Positions 59,931-64,000 of a DNA stretch of 64,000 bases are shown here, one piece after another. Source of the stretch: Onchidella celtica (lineage: Eukaryota > Mollusca > Gastropoda > Systellommatophora > Onchidiidae). Where the stretch lies: assembly GCA_963931925.1 (NCBI GenBank), contig OZ007570.1, forward strand, positions 25,985,804 through 26,049,803, given 5' to 3'. The notes under the pieces are model-generated. The model saw only the letters and a program-made list of their open reading frames with translations, ran no database searches and was not told the DNA's origin. Position 1 is the first letter of the stretch; each line of letters opens with the position of its first letter. Position numbers and translations under genes: made by a program.

Positions 59931-60352
59931 GTGGTGGGACAGACAGAAAGAGAGATGTACGAACTAATGTGCGTGTGTGCGTGCAATCCCTCACAGCTGG
60001 CAGTCTTCAGTGTAAAGACTCACACACAGTCAGTGTGTGCGTCATCCCGTCAGTGAAATAACTTGACCTTTCAAACGGGCCTTTTCTTGCTACCAGCAGT
60101 GTTCTGGTTACATTCCAGGTCTGCAAGTACGCCAATGTGTTCGCTTGTTTCTTTGTAAGAACGTGATGGTAACTCATGATAATTATAATCATCATTTCTT
60201 GAAGATCTCTACACAATCTTGTACTGTTCGAGTACTGCACCATTTCTAAGGGAGGTCAACAAGGCATGTGTGTAAATTCAATGATATTGTTCATAATTCA
60301 GGTCACTGTCTTAAAACTCGTGCACATCTTAGGGTATACCTAATCTTTTCTT

Positions 60353-60599
60353 CGGGACCTTAATTCTCGTCTGTTCTGTTTCCATTTCCTGAAAAACTAG
60401 ACATCATGTACTATGTAGAAGAGATATAACAAATGCACACTTTAACACTTCTCAAAAATGCGTTGTGGCACCTATTAAGCTGTTTCACAGATCCGATTTA
60501 TTCTAAATCCTTATCATGATGCTACAGCCGCAAAGTTTAACATGGAATTTCCCAGCTGTGCAAAAAGTGGAGTTAGAACAAACAAGAACTAAGGTCGCG
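60353..60599. mobile_element. miniature inverted-repeat transposon, family B, copy 3
   Basis: Left end GGGACCTTAATTCTCGTCTG and right end GTTAGAACAAACAAGAACTA then AGGTCGCG are inverted repeats. Interior phrases AAGCTGTTTCACAGATCCG, ATTCTAAATCCTTATCATGA and CAGCTGTGCAAAAAGTGGAG match the other copies. This is the best-kept right end of the family. Non-coding. Confidence 0.75.
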
Positions 60600-62545
60600 T
60601 CTTGTCTAGCAATACAGCACATTTGTCATGTTAAAAACATTTACGCTACACAAAGGCGGAGCCAGTTTTTAAAGTTAGGCAGGGGAAGCCAGCACATAAA
60701 AAAAAAGGCGCCAAAACACGTCTCCTCTTCGGGGCGAAGCGCTGATAGATTCATTGTCCCACCAAGGCCACTTGATGAAATGGAAGATGAAATGAAATTC
60801 GATTTCTAGCCCACAAGGGAATCAAGTGGTCTTTAAAAAAAATGCTGAAAAGGCGCCAATTTTAAACGGCCGCTCCGCTGTTCATACTTGACCATTATCA
60901 AAGCAATGAAGAACTTTCCATAATTATGTGTCCCTTCGTGTGGAACTTTATCTGCAAGACTGTACACTTTTGTTCAAACATGATATGTTAGAGACGTAGC
61001 CTGGTTGGCCCTCTGCAAAACATCTTTGGTGAATATCATCTTGTTTTGGCGCAAAGTTTGATTATGTTTTGTTGTGTTTGGGCAATGGCATCAAAGTACC
61101 CATAATCTCCTGGCAAAAACCCTGGCAAGAATGTCATGCAGTCTCTGAGCTAACTAATCTGTCAACCTGCCAGTCTCATTTCATTCCGCAACCATCTAGC
61201 CCTGTTACATAGCTACTTCACGATAAGGAAAAAAATATAAAAGGGGGAAGCCCTTACTCAGCTGGTGAACGTTGCAGTAGTGTGAACATGAGCTTTTAGT
61301 GGAGACACACGTCATTTGGATTTGGTGTTATTAGTGTCGTGTCTCCGTCACAAGTGGGAGATAATCACAACATTTGTAGGAAACGTTCAGAAATTCCAAT
61401 TGTTTCTTATTATTTACAGCAACTCGTCCAGAAAACGATCGAAATAAGAAGTATATTATTCAATTGAAGATGATGCTAGTTATTAACTGAATTAGGAAGA
61501 GGCATCTTGCAATCTCATATATTAACTTTATCCTTTATGAAATTAGACAGGAAAAACAGGACAGCGTATTTATTCACTCAGTAGCAGACATGACAGAAAC
61601 TGAGTCTAGAAACTTATTGTCTATATGACTTTCAACAAAGGCGCTCGCGACACCGGTAGCGACATATCTAAAAGAGATATTAAACGCTGCTTTTAAAATG
61701 AAGACAATCAAATTCATGTTTGCTACTTCAAACACAGCGAATGTCTGCGTGCGCATAAAGAACGTTTGTCTCACTAACAAGTCCTTGTAAGAGACGCATC
61801 CAGATGTCTTTTTGGACACAACTTCAGCACACAAGTGCGTCATCATTTACGTCAACTTTGGGTACCCGCGCGCTCAAAGGCATTCCTGTGTGACATGACC
61901 TCCTGCCCCCTTTTTGTTTCTTGAGGTAAGGGAGAAGTATGTGAGGGAGAAAAAAAGACACTTTTCTGTCGCCAAATCTTGCCCCTGCAGTGTCTGTCTA
62001 AGCCCTCTCCATCTGTCTCCGTTAGTATTTAAAAAATAAAAGTCTAGTGTCTTCACATTCCTTAAATTTGTATCTCCATTTCGGGGCGGGCGGGGGTGTT
62101 GTGGATTTTTAAACTGTGCGTCACGGCGAAAAAAAGTGAAGACCTCATTAGTTTCCAAATATCCAACTGTTGCCCTGACGTCATGCGACATTTTCTGTTA
62201 TTTATTTTATTTCAAATTTCCCCATGTTTCCCAGAAAATCGCCCCAAGTCTTTGGAATCCAGACAAAATTGGTGCAGGATTATAAACCTTTCACGTTTAA
62301 AATGACTAGCCTGACTGGAACTCTTTGGACTGTTCATGCTGTTTCGGTGTGAATTTCTTTTCAGTACTTTGGCGTCAGTCAGTGGTGTATAATTATGTAT
62401 TGTATTTGGTACTAACTGGTACACGGGTCCGCTGTTTGTTGCATATAGACGTAGCTACGTACCTCGCTGAAAATCCGCAGTCCTCCCCCTTCCCTCTTTT
62501 ATCCCCTCCCCATCCCTGATTCTCTCGCCTCCTCCCGGAATGAAC
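60600..62545. other. no gene seen
   Basis: Non-coding or unrecognised. It contains the weak TATA candidate at 61236 and a CRE-type octamer at 62176-62183. The minus-strand frame 61574-61846 (90 codons) shows no domain. Confidence 0.5.
61236..61243 (+). promoter_or_regulatory. possible TATA box
   Basis: TATAAAAG in a TATAAAAGGGGG context, followed about 24 bases later by CTCAGCTGG, which could act as an initiator. No downstream ORF or splice pattern was recognised, so this may be chance. Confidence 0.2.
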
Positions 62546-62750
62546 CCAGCTAGCATCCTTGCGTCAATCCGACGTAAATTTGTATCGATTTCCATAAGAT
62601 CGGTAGGATTATCGCAGGGGCAGATTCCCTACATCATATCGACGTCGCCTCGATGTTGTGGGCGGCGGATCCAGGTAGGAATGATGTCATTGCTATATTC
62701 AAACTTGACGTCAATCCTAAGCGTCGGATTTTCGTAGGATTACCGGTTGG
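62546..62750 (+). mobile_element. miniature inverted-repeat element, family C, copy 2
   Basis: Plus-strand counterpart of 33130-33331. It runs from CCAGCTAGCATCCTTGCGTC to TTCGTAGGATTACCGGTTGG, with inverted ends sharing ATCCT.GCGTCAATCCGACG. Internal GGGGCAGATTCCCTACAT and AAACTTGACGTCAATCC match the other copy. Non-coding. Confidence 0.65.
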
Positions 62751-64000
62751 GCAATTCCACGTCAAATAAAGACTAGCGAGTTCGATAGACAGAACAATGT
62801 TCCTTCTTGCCTTTAAACATAATGTACATACAGCAGCACGCCGATGGGAGGCCTGGCCTATACTACATTGCATGAAAAGTGCTGGATATAAAGATAAACT
62901 CCGGACGATGTTGTCAAAGTGCTATCACGGATAAAAGAAAAATGGCAGGACGATTCCTACAGCGGTTGATGGTACAATGACAAAAAAAGCGTCTTAGTCA
63001 AGGCGTTGAGTGCCAGCTCAGCGGTAAACAAAACTCAGTATTTTATCTATTCGGCTTTTTAAAATACGCAAATATTTGTAGCTCCCACGCACTCGCTGCT
63101 AGGTGGCGTTGCCAGACCTGTGAACGGAAAACGCATAATATTACAAACAGACATACTTTACAGTACGGACCTTTTTCTTGTTTGATTTTTAATTTAACTT
63201 TTATTTGATCTTATTTATAAGAATCTGAAATTGGAAAACTAATTCAAAAGCAAGATAACGAAAAAACAGTGAGAGGCGTAAAGTGGCCCATATTGTCCCG
63301 ATATGTCGTTAAACCCTAACTCAAACTCAAACCCCAGGTGCCCAATAGAAACAGATTTAGTTTCTTTGTTCAAAGCCACCAGTCGTGCCAACATTTCTGT
63401 TGCTTTGTTCGTAGATATCACGTGACACTTCGCACGTGATGCCGTCCCGAAATGTGACACTCGAGTATAAACCTATTAGTAAAAAAGAGCAACGTATCTT
63501 AGTCTAAGGTCTCCAGTTACACTGATTAGTAGTCCTCTGTGGCAGATTTGTCCTGGTTATATTATTTTATACCCTCGTCAATCTACGGGTGTTCGTATCG
63601 TCATTCGTTTCATCACCACCATACCTTCCCCCTTATTCTCCCAACCAGTAAAACTGAGTGCCTTATGTCTCTTTCTTCTAAGTCTTCACCCACCCTCCAT
63701 TCCCTTCGCCCCATCACCCCCATCCCCCTCCCCTCTTTTTCCACTAACGACCGTCTTTTAATGGCAATCAGCAGGAGAAATCGAACATCCCTAGCGAAAC
63801 TTTGTGAGGTCTAAGTGCTCACCCAATGTGTAATGTCTCAGTAATCAGCTTTCCCAAGCGAGAAACAGAAAAGTGTGAGCAAAGCCCGAGGGAATGCCAT
63901 TAGTTTTACTTATCTCGTAAAAGTAATGCTCGGTCTGAATTAATTTCTGGTTAGTTGGTCAACAAAAGCTCTTGTCTTCGGAAATGTTTGTTGTTTGTAC
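62751..64000. other. no gene seen
   Basis: Non-coding or unrecognised; the pyrimidine-rich part at 63600-63750 is compositional. Confidence 0.5.

Overview
The window looks like repeat-rich nuclear DNA from an invertebrate animal, most likely a lophotrochozoan and perhaps a gastropod mollusc. The grounds are AT-rich, intergenic-looking sequence with very many di-, tri- and tetranucleotide arrays and long C/G runs, several miniature DNA transposon families, two RTE-type LINE tails, an I-group LINE with an RNase H domain, and a Ty3/gypsy-kin element of the Gmr1 type. The species is an inference; no host gene is available to fix it. I found no convincing host protein-coding exon, rRNA or tRNA gene.

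Layout. 0.4-1.3 kb: the 3' ends of two different RTE-like LINEs, facing each other tail to tail across a TGA/TGG microsatellite. 1.3-35 kb: non-coding DNA with scattered miniature transposons. These are a foldback family flanked by TAA (2.1, 27.5, 49.5 and 50.4 kb), a family whose ends read like GACCTTAGTTCTTGTTTGTTC (18.6, 34.2, 60.4 kb, with a fragment at 30.6 kb), two hAT-like elements (29.1 and 53.0 kb), a family with ends like CCAGC..CCTACG (33.1 and 62.5 kb), and one long palindrome (24.4 kb). Also present are a 390-bp TATC array, an exact 10 x 24-bp minisatellite, and a 140-bp duplication at 17.5 and 19.05 kb.

35.1-48.8 kb: one LTR retroelement fossil of about 13.7 kb, with 1317-bp LTRs that differ at about one position, and a 5-bp CCCAC target duplication. 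Its domain order is gag (SCAN-like), zinc knuckle, protease, integrase, then reverse transcriptase and RNase H. Integrase lies upstream of RT, the hallmark of Gmr1-like elements. It is broken by one large event: a 4.5-kb LINE inserted antisense into the integrase region, with its own 13-bp target duplication. The LINE has one long frame (endonuclease, RT, RNase H, terminal zinc-binding motif) and almost no 3' untranslated region. The leader of the LTR element carries six spaced CAGTG...CACTG hairpins.

48.8-64 kb: more non-coding DNA, miniature elements and microsatellites, and one weak TATA-like core promoter candidate near 61.24 kb.

The functional story is of mobile DNA rather than host genes: layered insertions (LINE into LTR element, microsatellites expanding inside miniature elements) in a host intergenic or intronic region.
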